Part shown: in pieces, positions 43,082 to 51,171 of the stretch
Layout: every line of letters begins with the position of its first letter
Position numbering within the stretch: position 1 is the stretch's first letter
DNA from: Gemmatimonadota bacterium
GTDB lineage: Bacteria; Latescibacterota; UBA2968
Length of the DNA: 64,000 nucleotides
Direction of reading: 5' to 3'
Assembly: GCA_002714465.1 (NCBI GenBank)
Contig: PAXL01000056.1
Location: 33,560-97,559 of the forward strand
Notes under the pieces: model-generated
Database searches by the model: none
What the model saw: only the letters and a program-made list of their open reading frames with translations
What the model was told of the DNA's origin: nothing
Translations under genes and position numbers: made by a program

Positions 43082-44626
43082 ATGACAATCCTTAGACCTC
43101 AGGCTGTCGTTCCGGTTCTGGCGCTCGTTTTCGTCTTCTTGGCTGCCTCTTCGGCCACCAACAAATCGCTCACATGGGACGAGCCGACCTTCATCACATC
43201 CGGCTACACCTACCTCGACAGGAGCGATTTTCGACTCAACCCCGAGGCACCTCCGCTGATGCAGAAACTCGTCGCGCTCCCGATCTGGCTCGGCGAATTC
43301 GAAGCTCCAGACTACGACCATCGTCACTGGAAAACACCTCAACAGGTCGCATTCGCCAGGGATCACCTACTCCGGAATGGCGACCACATTAACGACCTCG
43401 CATTCTGGTCACGCTTTCCTGTGTGGATCGTCGGTGCATGTCTGATCATCTCAGGAGGCACCTTCTGCACGCGGCTGGTCGGCGGCTGGTCAGGCGCCGT
43501 CTTCGCGCTGCTCGTGGCCCTCTCACCAAACCTGCTCGCACACGGTCGGCTCGCGACAACAGACTTCGGATGCGCTGCTTTGATGTTCGGCTCGGTCTTC
43601 GCTTTCTGGCAGGCGATCGAAGACCAACGGCCCCAAAAATGGCTAATCGCAGGAACACTGACCGGCCTCGCTCTTCTGGCGAAGTACACCTCCCTTCTAC
43701 TCGGCCCGATTTTCATCATCCTCGGGCTCTACGAATGGCGTTCCGGTCGTATCCGTCTCAATGAAATCGCACGTGGCACAGCGATCCTCATTGCCGTGGG
43801 CATGGCACTTCTCTTCATTGGGTACGGCCTCCAGTTTGGTCCCGCTAAGTATGTCGACGGTCTCGGTACGATTTACTCACGCTACACTGAAGGGTTCCGT
43901 TTCTACCTTCTCGGGCAGGCCCTCAACAAACCCGTCTGGTACTACCATCTCGTGGCCTTTGTCCTCAAGACACCGGAACCGACACTTCTCCTGCTCCTCA
44001 TATCTGTCTACTCCGTGTTCCGCTCTCCCCGGCTTCAAAGACCAGCAGTCTACGTGGGCATCCCCGCATTACTCGTCATCTTTGTGTCCAGCTTCGATCA
44101 GGCCCACCTCGGCCTTCGTCGAATACTGCCCGCCTACCCCTTCCTGTTTGCCCTGATCGCGATCGCCGGAACAAACAAGCCCTGTCGCTTCTGTCGACAC
44201 GTCTACATCGGCCTGATTGTCTGGGCCTCTCTCGCAAGCCTTATGGCCTACCCGCATTACCTCTCGTACTTTAATATCCTCTCTGGGGGTATATCGAACG
44301 GCCCCTATCTGCTGGAGGATTCGAACGTCGATTGGGGTCAGGACCTGCCGGCACTCGCCGCGTGGGAAGCCGCTCACCCAAGCGAGCCCGTGTCACTGCG
44401 CTACTTCGGGTCCGTACCGCCGCATCTGTATGGTGTGAAAGCAAAGAAAATGACAGATAACGAGGTTATCTCACCTATTGACGGTGTCTATGCGATCAGT
44501 GCACACAGCCTCGTCTATTTCAGGAAAGCCGCACTGCAAACTGGTCGTCAGCGTGTGGATTGGCTTTCTCGGTATCAGCCGTTCGAGCGGGTAGGGGGAA
44601 GCATTTATCTGTTTCGGTTCCCGTAA
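43082..44626 (+). CDS. GT39/PMT-like membrane glycosyltransferase
   Basis: 514 residues, about 10-11 membrane helices. The first external loop carries the acidic LTWDEPTFITSGYTYL, the usual D-E of polyprenyl-phosphate-sugar-dependent (GT-C) transferases, then helices such as AVFALLVALSPNLLAHG. The loop DSNVDWGQDLPALAAW near 440 is typical of this branch. Such enzymes move a sugar from a lipid carrier to protein, lipid or glycan in the periplasm. No ribosome site is evident at ATG 43082. Stands alone; role in surface glycan is inferred. Confidence 0.82.
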   Translation: MTILRPQAVVPVLALVFVFLAASSATNKSLTWDEPTFITSGYTYLDRSDFRLNPEAPPLMQKLVALPIWLGEFEAPDYDHRHWKTPQQVAFARDHLLRNGDHINDLAFWSRFPVWIVGACLIISGGTFCTRLVGGWSGAVFALLVALSPNLLAHGRLATTDFGCAALMFGSVFAFWQAIEDQRPQKWLIAGTLTGLALLAKYTSLLLGPIFIILGLYEWRSGRIRLNEIARGTAILIAVGMALLFIGYGLQFGPAKYVDGLGTIYSRYTEGFRFYLLGQALNKPVWYYHLVAFVLKTPEPTLLLLLISVYSVFRSPRLQRPAVYVGIPALLVIFVSSFDQAHLGLRRILPAYPFLFALIAIAGTNKPCRFCRHVYIGLIVWASLASLMAYPHYLSYFNILSGGISNGPYLLEDSNVDWGQDLPALAAWEAAHPSEPVSLRYFGSVPPHLYGVKAKKMTDNEVISPIDGVYAISAHSLVYFRKAALQTGRQRVDWLSRYQPFERVGGSIYLFRFP

Positions 44627-44854
44627 GACTTCTGGGCATTTGGCTAGAGGAACTGGTTGGCAGGGTTCAGGGAGAAGCCTGAATTCAGAAAACCGGAAAA
44701 CTCTAGATGCGAGGCATAAATCCTGTCACACGACTGCTCACCCTCCCTGCTTAACGGGAGAGAGATCCTTGCGGGCCTGCTCTTTTGTCCGCAAGACAAG
44801 TGAGGGCTGAGGATGACCCCGTGGCCTGCGGACACATCAAATGGGCAGGAAAGA

Positions 44855-44888
44855 CAAAAAGGCGATGGCCCAGTTGGGACATCGCCTC
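44855..44888 (-). terminator. Intrinsic terminator of small membrane protein gene
   Basis: AGGCGATG and CATCGCCT pair (44860-44867, 44880-44887) and the minus strand continues TTTTTG. Another hairpin, GAAGCGGCT with AGCCGCTTC, overlaps the stop codon at 44915. The remainder of 44627-44854 holds no gene; it contains a GTTCAG-type repeat and a CTTGCGG/CCGCAAG inverted repeat. Confidence 0.85.
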
Positions 44889-44914
44889 TACTCATGTGCA
44901 ATTCAATGAAGCGG

Positions 44915-45355
44915 CTACCGTTTGGAAGCCGCTTCTCTTTCTCTGTACAGGATTCCGCGGATCGCCTTTGCCAGAGCTGGAGCGGCCTTCTTTGCGATCA
45001 TCTGCTGGGCTCTCTGCTTCTGTCTGCGATACTCCTCCGGCGTCAACTTCGGGGAGGCTTTTTGTGCACGAACAGCTGTCTTGACACGCTGGACGCGACG
45101 ATCGACCACATCTCCTTCTTGCGCATCGTCCGTCGGCCACAGCTTGATGAACAGGTAGAAGGCAAGCGTCATCGACAGCACGCCGGACAAAGCCACCACG
45201 AGCACCTGAAGACGCAGGTAAAAGGCCACCATAAGCACGACCGATCCCCCTATGGCGACCAGCAGGCTGGTTATGCCGAGGATCCGGTAGATCCGCTCGC
45301 GGATTTCCTCCTGACGAAGCCCTCCAGCGAAGAATCTGTATACCTTGCGTGTCAC
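44915..45355 (-). CDS. Small two-helix membrane protein
   Basis: 146 residues from a GTG at 45355. Two membrane helices (about 27-50 and 52-72: LLVAIGGSVVLMVAFYL, LVVALSGVLSMTLAFYLF) then a long basic cytoplasmic tail with RRQKQRAQQMIAKKAAPAL. No family recognised. Flanked by a DUF6785-like transporter gene 113 bp upstream and its own terminator downstream. Confidence 0.6.
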   Translation of the reverse strand: MTRKVYRFFAGGLRQEEIRERIYRILGITSLLVAIGGSVVLMVAFYLRLQVLVVALSGVLSMTLAFYLFIKLWPTDDAQEGDVVDRRVQRVKTAVRAQKASPKLTPEEYRRQKQRAQQMIAKKAAPALAKAIRGILYREREAASKR

Positions 45356-45468
45356 TTTAGTAGAGGTTCCCTATTCCTGAGCCAAGCCTGGAGCAAAGCG
45401 CAACTACCTCTGAATTCTGCACTCTGAACTCGGTGTCCACCTTACCCTATGCTCTCTTCCCTTGCGCC

Positions 45469-47427
45469 TTAGTCACCCCAGAAGAGGTTATGCCCTTGTC
45501 CTGGGAACCATATCAAATCAACCACCATGCTCACCATCAGGGCGAATGTGTAACCGACGATGGCGCCTATCACGAGCGGCATACCGCGACGATACAAGGA
45601 GATACCGCCTACCCGGAGTATGATCACCTTGGCCATCCAGGTCAAAAAGACGGACACGATTGCCGTTCGCGTGGAGTGGAACGGAACGAGTGTGTATCCG
45701 ATAGGGTGAATGGGCCACCAGGTGAACCGGTACTGGCAGAAGGTCATCAGACCAACTACCAGTGCTCCCCAGATAGTGAAGGCCATTCTCGTCCCGTAAT
45801 GAGTCTCCTTACCAATATCGCGGATCGAACTGACAATCCCGTCGTAGTAACGAGGGGCGGCGACACGGAACATGTAAGATCCGAAGTTGAACGCGCCGTC
45901 TTGATAACCTAGCCATATCGTGCTGACTGCCGCGGCCACGAGAGAGAGCAAAAAGGCAGCCATGGCCGTTCGGCCCAGCGTTCTCGCGCGGTCACCAAGC
46001 GGGTAACCCAACCTGGCGGCATGCGCTGCACTGGGCATGGCGAAACATTTTCCGTTCTGGTAGCAACTCCCGATCAGCTGCCTGACCGCGATCGAGCCAC
46101 CACCGAGCGAGTTGGGTGGGGTCAGATTGAGTATCTTGATCCCCAGACCGGGCGACTCGGCGAAGACGAGACCGGTCATAGCAATGATTTTGGCAAAGCC
46201 AACGTAGAATACGAACCAGAACGTCACCACGATGAGCGAGAGTGCAGGGTTCATCCCTCCCTTGGTCAACCACAGGAGCATGTAGACGAAGGCACCGATG
46301 AACAGGAACACCGCCGTGCGATAGGACATCAGCTCACCCCTATCGTCCAGTGAAGACGACTTCAAGAAGGCGTTCTGGAACACTTCTTTAAGATGATCAC
46401 GCGCGCTCCACAATCCCCACATCGAAAACACGATGAACCCACCCATAGCCTGTTGCATTGCACCCGCAAAGTCGCCCACACCCTCGACCACACCGATCCT
46501 GTTGGTCACGCCGATTTGGATCCACGTCAGCACCCAGAACACCCAGATCGACAGGAGGACCTGAAGATCCGTGAAATAAGCAAAAGCCATGATCAGGAAG
46601 TTGATCCGCGAGTGGAGAGACGGAACATAGCGGCCTAGGCTCACTGAGCGATTCTCGATCCCGATGTAGATTGTTGGCCACCCGGGGTTGAAATAGCCGC
46701 CGATATACCAGAGAACGATAAAAGCGGGTATGCTGAACCCAACCCAGAACAGCGATTGTTTCATGTATGCAGGGAAGCCGTTCGGACCGGCCGTCTCCGC
46801 AAGCTCTTCCGCCACTTGCGCGAATGGGAACGTCAGGCGCTCCTGCTCGACCCACTGTCGGCGGATGATCGTGCCAAAGGCCACACATCCGATCCCCACC
46901 GCACCAAGGAAGCTCAGCCACCAGAAGGTGGGTTGCAGCCAAATAGTCCAAGGTATTACCTCGGTCTGTGGCAGCCCTTCATAGAACCACGCCAGCTGGT
47001 CACCTGCATCTTCGACGACCATCCAGGGCTGCACGAGACCGTATGCATACTCGGCCCAGAGGTTCTCCGGTGTCGCCATGTAGTGCATCACCGCATAAGT
47101 CGCGAGAACGCGCCCGAGAATCTCGTTGATGTAGATGCCTGCGTAGGAGACCGAGAACACGAGGACCAGCTCCCACGGCTCGAGCTGAATCCCTTTCCCG
47201 AAGAGCTTCAGAACGGGATTGACGACGAAGACGAGCAGGAGGAACGGCATTAGCACTCCCATCGGCATCATGCCTTCGATGAGCGATATGGTGTGCATAT
47301 AGTGGTGGGTAAAGGGGATCGCCGCGTTGATCCCGACTGTCAGGAACGAAGCGATCGCTATCGACCGGAAGGACGAGCGCGAGGAAGGGGCCGTGGGTCG
47401 GCTGATCTTTGGGTCGGGTTGTGCCAT
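45469..47427 (-). CDS. Large multi-spanning membrane protein (DUF6785-like)
   Basis: 652 residues from ATG 47427; the longer frame overlaps the upstream pseudogene. About 12-14 membrane helices, with the cytoplasmic-loop motif WVEQERLTFPFAQVAEEL and LTPPNSLGGGSIAVRQLIG. These are features of the DUF6785/6784 proteins, distantly like oligopeptide transporters and common in environmental bacteria that degrade sugars. No substrate is known. Lies after a broken alpha-L-fucosidase on the same strand. Confidence 0.72.
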   Translation of the reverse strand: MAQPDPKISRPTAPSSRSSFRSIAIASFLTVGINAAIPFTHHYMHTISLIEGMMPMGVLMPFLLLVFVVNPVLKLFGKGIQLEPWELVLVFSVSYAGIYINEILGRVLATYAVMHYMATPENLWAEYAYGLVQPWMVVEDAGDQLAWFYEGLPQTEVIPWTIWLQPTFWWLSFLGAVGIGCVAFGTIIRRQWVEQERLTFPFAQVAEELAETAGPNGFPAYMKQSLFWVGFSIPAFIVLWYIGGYFNPGWPTIYIGIENRSVSLGRYVPSLHSRINFLIMAFAYFTDLQVLLSIWVFWVLTWIQIGVTNRIGVVEGVGDFAGAMQQAMGGFIVFSMWGLWSARDHLKEVFQNAFLKSSSLDDRGELMSYRTAVFLFIGAFVYMLLWLTKGGMNPALSLIVVTFWFVFYVGFAKIIAMTGLVFAESPGLGIKILNLTPPNSLGGGSIAVRQLIGSCYQNGKCFAMPSAAHAARLGYPLGDRARTLGRTAMAAFLLSLVAAAVSTIWLGYQDGAFNFGSYMFRVAAPRYYDGIVSSIRDIGKETHYGTRMAFTIWGALVVGLMTFCQYRFTWWPIHPIGYTLVPFHSTRTAIVSVFLTWMAKVIILRVGGISLYRRGMPLVIGAIVGYTFALMVSMVVDLIWFPGQGHNLFWGD

Positions 47428-47446
47428 CAGGCGGGAAGCCCTCTTG

Positions 47447-48056
47447 TCAGATCCGCTCACCAACGTCTTCGAGAACGGGAAAGTATTCGGAATCGATCAA
47501 CCCATCCGACAGCGGTTCGGAGTTCAGCAGAAGAATACAGCCCCTGAAACCGACTGTCTTGAGTCGCCCCCAGACCTGATCCGCATCCAGATTATTACCC
47601 CTGGCGGCATCCAGACACCCCCACGACACGGACTTTCCCTTCGGCCCCGGACACGTGGCCGTGCAGATCTCCATCGGTTTCCCTGTCGCGTCAGCCGCCT
47701 TTTTCGGGCGCCTAGAAGTCTTCGTTCCCGAACAGCCCTGCTTGCAGAAAACCAAGACTTGAGGCTGCATGCCTTGGATGTAGTCGTAGAACTCTTGGCA
47801 CCGAAAGCGTGACGTGGCCCCGGTCGACGGAACCGCGATTCCTTCAAACCAGATCGCCGCCAATGCTCCGCAGTTTTCGAGCAGCTCTGTTACCTGCCCG
47901 TTCAAGAAATCCAGATTGATCTGCAGATTGTGTTCGTCTCCTCTCGCGTAGGTCTTTTACGGCGGATCTTACTTGGGCTAAACCGCCAAATTCATCGTTG
48001 TTCGGGACTTGAGGATACCGACAGTCCCGACCGTGCGAGTAGAGGTGGCAGGGTTT
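47447..48056 (-). pseudogene. Truncated, frameshifted GH29 alpha-L-fucosidase
   Basis: Minus-strand remains of a glycoside hydrolase family 29 protein. An upstream frame has LYSHGRDCRYPQVPNNDEF, the family's FYYSxxDW-type strand; after a frameshift near 47960 comes INLDFLNGQVTELLENCG and AAIWFEGIAVPSTG (family: ELLTNYGPIxxIWFDG), then LQPQVLVFC-like and the C-terminal GCILLLNSEPLSDG with DVGERI. The catalytic Asp of IWFDG is Glu here, and the N-terminal third is missing. No intact enzyme can be made. Confidence 0.75.
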
Positions 48057-48090
48057 TCGCGCTCCTGAGCCTGCCGAGACCACGGTCATG

Positions 48091-48119
48091 GGAAAACGCC
48101 CGTCCTTTCGGCGTTTTTC
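48091..48119. terminator. Terminator hairpin between convergent genes
   Basis: AAAACGCC (48093-48100) and GGCGTTTT (48110-48117) form a perfect stem with T-runs on both strands. Serves minus-strand cysK (stop 48360) at a distance, or plus-strand transcripts arriving from the left. Confidence 0.7.
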
Positions 48120-48171
48120 ACCCGTGTGCCCTGCCATGGTCAGAAAATTCTACCGACTCAGGAGGAAAATC

Positions 48172-48363
48172 ATGTCTCCGGAAGCCATCCAAAGCCTGAT
48201 CGAGATGTTTGGGGTGGAGAAAGGGGTGCAGGTGCTGAATCTGTTCACGGTCCAGCCCGAACAGGTTGAGCATCCCCTCCCCGCTAAGCGCCAAGAGTTT
48301 GCGCACAGCAGGCGTCCCCGTATCCATGCACGGCCTAAGGTCCGCGAAAAGGTCAGCATCTAG
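48172..48363 (+). CDS. Tiny hypothetical protein, 63 residues
   Basis: ATG 48172 follows CTCAGGAGG with ideal spacing. N-terminal helix SLIEMFGVEKGVQVLNLFT, then a basic, proline-containing tail. It overlaps the cysK stop by four bases on the opposite strand. The helix resembles that of the 61-residue protein at 50204-50389 (LLRQHGFEEGLKLLNVLT): shared pattern L-x-x-x-x-G-[VF]-E-x-G-[VL]-x-[VL]-L-N-x-[FL]-T. No known family. Confidence 0.6.
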   Translation: MSPEAIQSLIEMFGVEKGVQVLNLFTVQPEQVEHPLPAKRQEFAHSRRPRIHARPKVREKVSI

Positions 48364-49304
48364 GAATCAGAGTCGATGAACCCGGGTAGGCTGAAGTAGC
48401 GCTCTCCGGAGTCACATATCACGGTCACAACGCGCTTGCCTTCCCCCAGCCGACTGGCGACCTGGATGGAGACGTGCACATTAGCACCCGCCGAAATGCC
48501 GGCCAAAATGCCCTCCTCTCTCGACAGGCGTCTGGCGGCCGCAATCGCCTCCTCGTCCTCGACGCACACGACTTCATCATAGATTCCCCTGTCCAGGACG
48601 GGCGGAACGAACCCTGCACCGATCCCTTGGATGTCGTGAAGCCCTTGAGACCCGCCGGACAGGACGTTTGATCGCGCCGGTTCGACCGCCACGATCAACG
48701 CGTCCGGACACGCATCCCGAATCGCCTCCCCCGCGCCCGTAACCGTTCCACCGGTCCCGACACCACTGACAAACGCATCGACACGCCCCTCGCAGGCGTC
48801 CAGAATTTCAGGCCCCGTGGTTTCCCTGTGCACCTGTGGGTTTGCGGGATTGTCGAACTGTTGGGGCGTGAATGTGGCATGAGGTGTGGCGTCGCAGATC
48901 TCTTTCGCACGATCGACCGCGCCTTGCATGTCCAGCACGCCTTGCGTCAAGACAAGCTCCGCTCCATAGCTCCTGAGAAGATCACGGCGCTCTTGGCTCA
49001 TGGTATCCGTCATCGTCAGAACCAGCCGATAACCTTTTGCAGCCGCGACCATAGCTAATGCAATCCCGGTGTTGCCGCTGGTGGCCTCAACGATCGTCAT
49101 ACCCGGCCTCAGCGTTCCACTCTTTTCCGCGACGTTGATCATGGACCAGGCAGTCCGATCCTTTACTGTTTTGGCCGGGTTCAAAAGCTCAAGCTTAACA
49201 TACAGCTCCGCAGAGCCTGGCTCAGTTACACGCTTCAGGGGAACTAGCGGAGTATTCCCTATCAGGCTCAGGACGTTGTCCGTAACGGCTTTCGGTTCAG
49301 CCAA
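48360..49304 (-). CDS. cysK: Cysteine synthase family (O-acetylserine sulfhydrylase)
   Basis: 314 residues from a TTG at 49304 with AAGGAG upstream. Fold type II PLP enzyme: the cofactor Lys is K48 in NPAKTVKDR (usual NPGGSVKDR), the substrate loop is TSGNTGIAL, and GTGGTVTGAGE binds phosphate. It makes cysteine from O-acetylserine and sulfide. The CBS domain is absent, so not cystathionine synthase-like. Begins two bases after the NUDIX gene stop, so the two are co-transcribed. Confidence 0.92.
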   Translation of the reverse strand: MAEPKAVTDNVLSLIGNTPLVPLKRVTEPGSAELYVKLELLNPAKTVKDRTAWSMINVAEKSGTLRPGMTIVEATSGNTGIALAMVAAAKGYRLVLTMTDTMSQERRDLLRSYGAELVLTQGVLDMQGAVDRAKEICDATPHATFTPQQFDNPANPQVHRETTGPEILDACEGRVDAFVSGVGTGGTVTGAGEAIRDACPDALIVAVEPARSNVLSGGSQGLHDIQGIGAGFVPPVLDRGIYDEVVCVEDEEAIAAARRLSREEGILAGISAGANVHVSIQVASRLGEGKRVVTVICDSGERYFSLPGFIDSDS

Positions 49305-49306
49305 GA

Positions 49307-49753
49307 CTACTCCTTCTTCTCGAACTCAGAAACCTTGTGGATTGCCTGCTGGCCAAGCCTGCGGATGTCCTCATGTATGTCGGGGGCTTCGAGATCTATC
49401 TCCGAGCACCAACGGTAGTCAATCGCTTCTGACGGGCTCACGGACAGTTTGCCACCGGTCACACGTGCAAAGTAGATCAGATCGATATGCTGATGGTCAC
49501 TCGAAATGTCTTCAAGAAGGATGCACTCCGGCTGACTGAGGACACCGACATCGCCGAGGTTTGATTTGTGCGAGACAAGCTCCACGACGAGCCCAGATTC
49601 CTCAAGGACTTCACGTCGTGCTGCGTCGTCCGGAAGCTCGTTCTCATCGATGTGCCCGCCGGGGGGAAACCAGGCGCCGAGTTTGCGGTGCATGAGCAGA
49701 AGGGTCCTGCCCTCCTGAACGACGAAGGTTGTAGCTGTAAAGTCTCTAGTCAC
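49307..49753 (-). CDS. NUDIX hydrolase
   Basis: 148 residues. A complete Nudix box at residues 33-55, starting GHIDENE and ending REVLEESGL, fits GX5EX7REUXEEXGU in every position. The enzyme cleaves a nucleoside diphosphate linked to another group with Mg2+. The gap to cysK is two bases. The LDLI-type core and ADP-ribose-like size do not fix the substrate. Confidence 0.93.
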   Translation of the reverse strand: MTRDFTATTFVVQEGRTLLLMHRKLGAWFPPGGHIDENELPDDAARREVLEESGLVVELVSHKSNLGDVGVLSQPECILLEDISSDHQHIDLIYFARVTGGKLSVSPSEAIDYRWCSEIDLEAPDIHEDIRRLGQQAIHKVSEFEKKE

Positions 49754-49924
49754 TGGCGATCAAGCTGAGGATTAGGGAGCTCAGACCGCGTGGAATATAC
49801 CCGGCGCCAATTGGCCGATCAACAGCTTAAGCAGTTGATAATCCGGAAACCTACGTTTCTTGACACACGAGCGAGTGTTAGGGGCACGAACAATTTGGTC
49901 CTTTACGCACCGTTTAATTAATGC

Positions 49925-50065
49925 GGCACTCATTTCGCCAGCCCACGAGGCCCCTAGGGCTGACGCCCCCGGGCTTTATACTATCGCCCCTTGGGGCTCT
50001 CGCTGCCTACCAATCCGTGTTTGGAGCTTGCTCCAAGCCGGAGGTAAAGGGTTGTTTTCTATAGC
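49925..50065. repeat. REP-like GC-palindrome element
   Basis: The 450-bp gap 49754-50203 is not coding. It contains stacked palindromes: AGGGCTGACGCCCCCGGGCT, CGCCCCTTGGGGCTC, and TTGGAGC-TT-GCTCCAA. A close relative of the middle unit, GAGCCCCGAAGGGGCG, occurs at 60680-60720 in the other orientation. Such units look like dispersed REP elements. No transposase is nearby. Confidence 0.55.
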
Positions 50066-50107
50066 TCCTGCCTTCCCCCCTCTGCGCCCTATAATGTTGA
50101 GGTTCTT

Positions 50108-50181
50108 ACAAACAGCAAAGGCGAGACCGACTTTCCCGAGTCAGTCCCGCCCTATGTTCCGCCTTTGCCGACCGGCAAAGG
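50108..50181 (-). terminator. Structured 3' end of small-gene cassette
   Basis: Minus strand: a 13-bp stem (50120-50132 with 50139-50151, two G-U pairs that are only valid on this strand) followed by TTTGCTGTTTGT, preceded by a perfect 8-bp hairpin CCTTTGCC/GGCAAAGG (50162-50181). AAAGGCG arms allow an alternative pairing between the two. Probable terminator 25-100 bp after the last tiny ORF. Confidence 0.6.
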
Positions 50182-50203
50182 TAGCTGTAGGCAGCTTGTT
50201 TTT

Positions 50204-50389
50204 TCAGGTGTGATGGCTTCCCTCCGGATGTCCGTTTCCAGAAAAAAACATCACATTTTCGCGAACGAAGTGGACTGCTCGCTGCTCCGGAATCATGCCG
50301 AGGTCCCGAGCCGTCAGCACATTCAGAAGCTTGAGTCCTTCTTCGAACCCGTGCTGCCTGAGTAAATCCTCTGAGTGGTATCGAACCAT
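50204..50389 (-). CDS. Tiny hypothetical protein, 61 residues (cassette member 3)
   Basis: ATG 50389 follows AAGGAGGGGGTT, a very strong ribosome site. N-terminal helix SEDLLRQHGFEEGLKLLNV, then LTARDLGMIPEQRAVHFV and a short polar end. It resembles the tiny protein at 48172-48363. Lies 21 bp after the stop of cassette member 2. No family recognised. Confidence 0.65.
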   Translation of the reverse strand: MVRYHSEDLLRQHGFEEGLKLLNVLTARDLGMIPEQRAVHFVRENVMFFSGNGHPEGSHHT

Positions 50390-50410
50390 AACCCCCTCCT
50401 TAAGTGGATT

Positions 50411-50569
50411 TTAAGGTGTGGGGAGGTTTGTTCCCATATGGGAAACGTAATCCTGAGCCTCTCGATATCCACGCGGCACGCTCAGCTTCGTCACCTCCAT
50501 CGTCTGCCTCATCGATGCAAAGCCTGCCAGTCCCAAAAGAACCGCCGAGTCCGTCACGGTAGGAGTCAC
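50411..50569 (-). CDS. Tiny hypothetical protein, 52 residues (cassette member 2)
   Basis: GTG 50569 preceded by TTAAGGT four bases upstream; stop TAA at 50411. Reads MTPTVTDSAVLLGLAGFAS, one helix that may be membrane-associated, then RQTMEVTKLSVPRGYREAQ and a short tail. No family recognised. Spacing of 44 bp from member 1 and 21 bp to member 3 is operon-like. Confidence 0.5.
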   Translation of the reverse strand: MTPTVTDSAVLLGLAGFASMRQTMEVTKLSVPRGYREAQDYVSHMGTNLPTP

Positions 50570-50613
50570 GGCGACCTTAAGAGGTCTCAAAACACGTTAG
50601 GCGTCTGTCTCAG

Positions 50614-50775
50614 TCAGTTTCCTCCATCCGAAAAGGACAACACGAGCGTTTTTTTCGGAACGAAAGACAATGCGTTCCGAATCGTCGCGATGTTCACCCA
50701 TGGACTCCTAGGAAGAACAAAGCCACGTTCGATCGGTCGACCTGGAAAGTTCCGTGAGACATCCTGTTTCACCAT
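50614..50775 (-). CDS. Tiny hypothetical protein, 53 residues (cassette member 1)
   Basis: ATG 50775 with CCAAGGAGGGCAAG upstream, near-perfect. Basic and strand-rich: NFPGRPIERGFVLPRSPWV, then IRNALSFVPKKTLVLSFSD. Possibly nucleic-acid binding by charge, but unproven. It heads the three-gene cassette; a palindrome lies 31-52 bp upstream. Confidence 0.6.
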   Translation of the reverse strand: MVKQDVSRNFPGRPIERGFVLPRSPWVNIATIRNALSFVPKKTLVLSFSDGGN

Positions 50776-50805
50776 CTTGCCCTCCTTGGCAATATGTTGC
50801 TGGTA

Positions 50806-50827
50806 AGTATTACTACCCAGTAATAGT
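50806..50827. promoter_or_regulatory. Inverted repeat upstream of small-gene cassette
   Basis: AGTATTACT / AGTAATAGT around ACCC, eight of nine positions complementary. Located just before the ribosome site of cassette member 1, an operator-like place. The rest of 50828-50988 shows no gene. Confidence 0.5.
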
Positions 50828-50988
50828 ATCGGAGGGACGTGGTGTTTGCTTTAGCTTAGTGGTCCAATAATTACCGGATCCTGCCCTCTTTTCGCGACAC
50901 ATCAGAGGACATTCTGGATGACGAGACGGCGCGACCGTAGGCCACGCTCATAGGAAAACACCTAAACTGTTGTTTTTTTTGGTGAAAT

Positions 50989-51171
50989 CTAAAACTTAGA
51001 GAAGAAGGCGGGAGAGGGCTCTGGAGAATGTCTCAGGGCGACCGCCTGTGCCGCTAACATCGATCGCTTTGTGGAAGTCGTCCTAGTAGGGCGGCATCCG
51101 TCCAACACCACCGCTTTGGGTGTGACCTCAAACTCACTCCAAAGCAGGGCTCGTATCTCGTCAACGCTCAC
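50989..51171 (-). CDS. Small protein coupled to LptE-like gene, C-end possibly frameshifted
   Basis: 60 residues from GTG 51171, which overlaps the preceding stop (GTGA). The start, MSVDEIRALLWSEFEVTPK AVVLDGCRP, looks coding; the last half as given is odd. The adjacent frame at that point has DDFHKAIDVSGTGG and RALSRLLL before a stop, which reads better, so a frameshift near 51095 is possible. No family recognised. Confidence 0.4.
   Translation of the reverse strand: MSVDEIRALLWSEFEVTPKAVVLDGCRPTRTTSTKRSMLAAQAVALRHSPEPSPAFFSKF

Noticed and set aside
50375..50806. 143-codon plus-strand frame
   Set aside because: Lies antisense to the tiny-gene cassette, has no ribosome site, and its composition is not protein-like.
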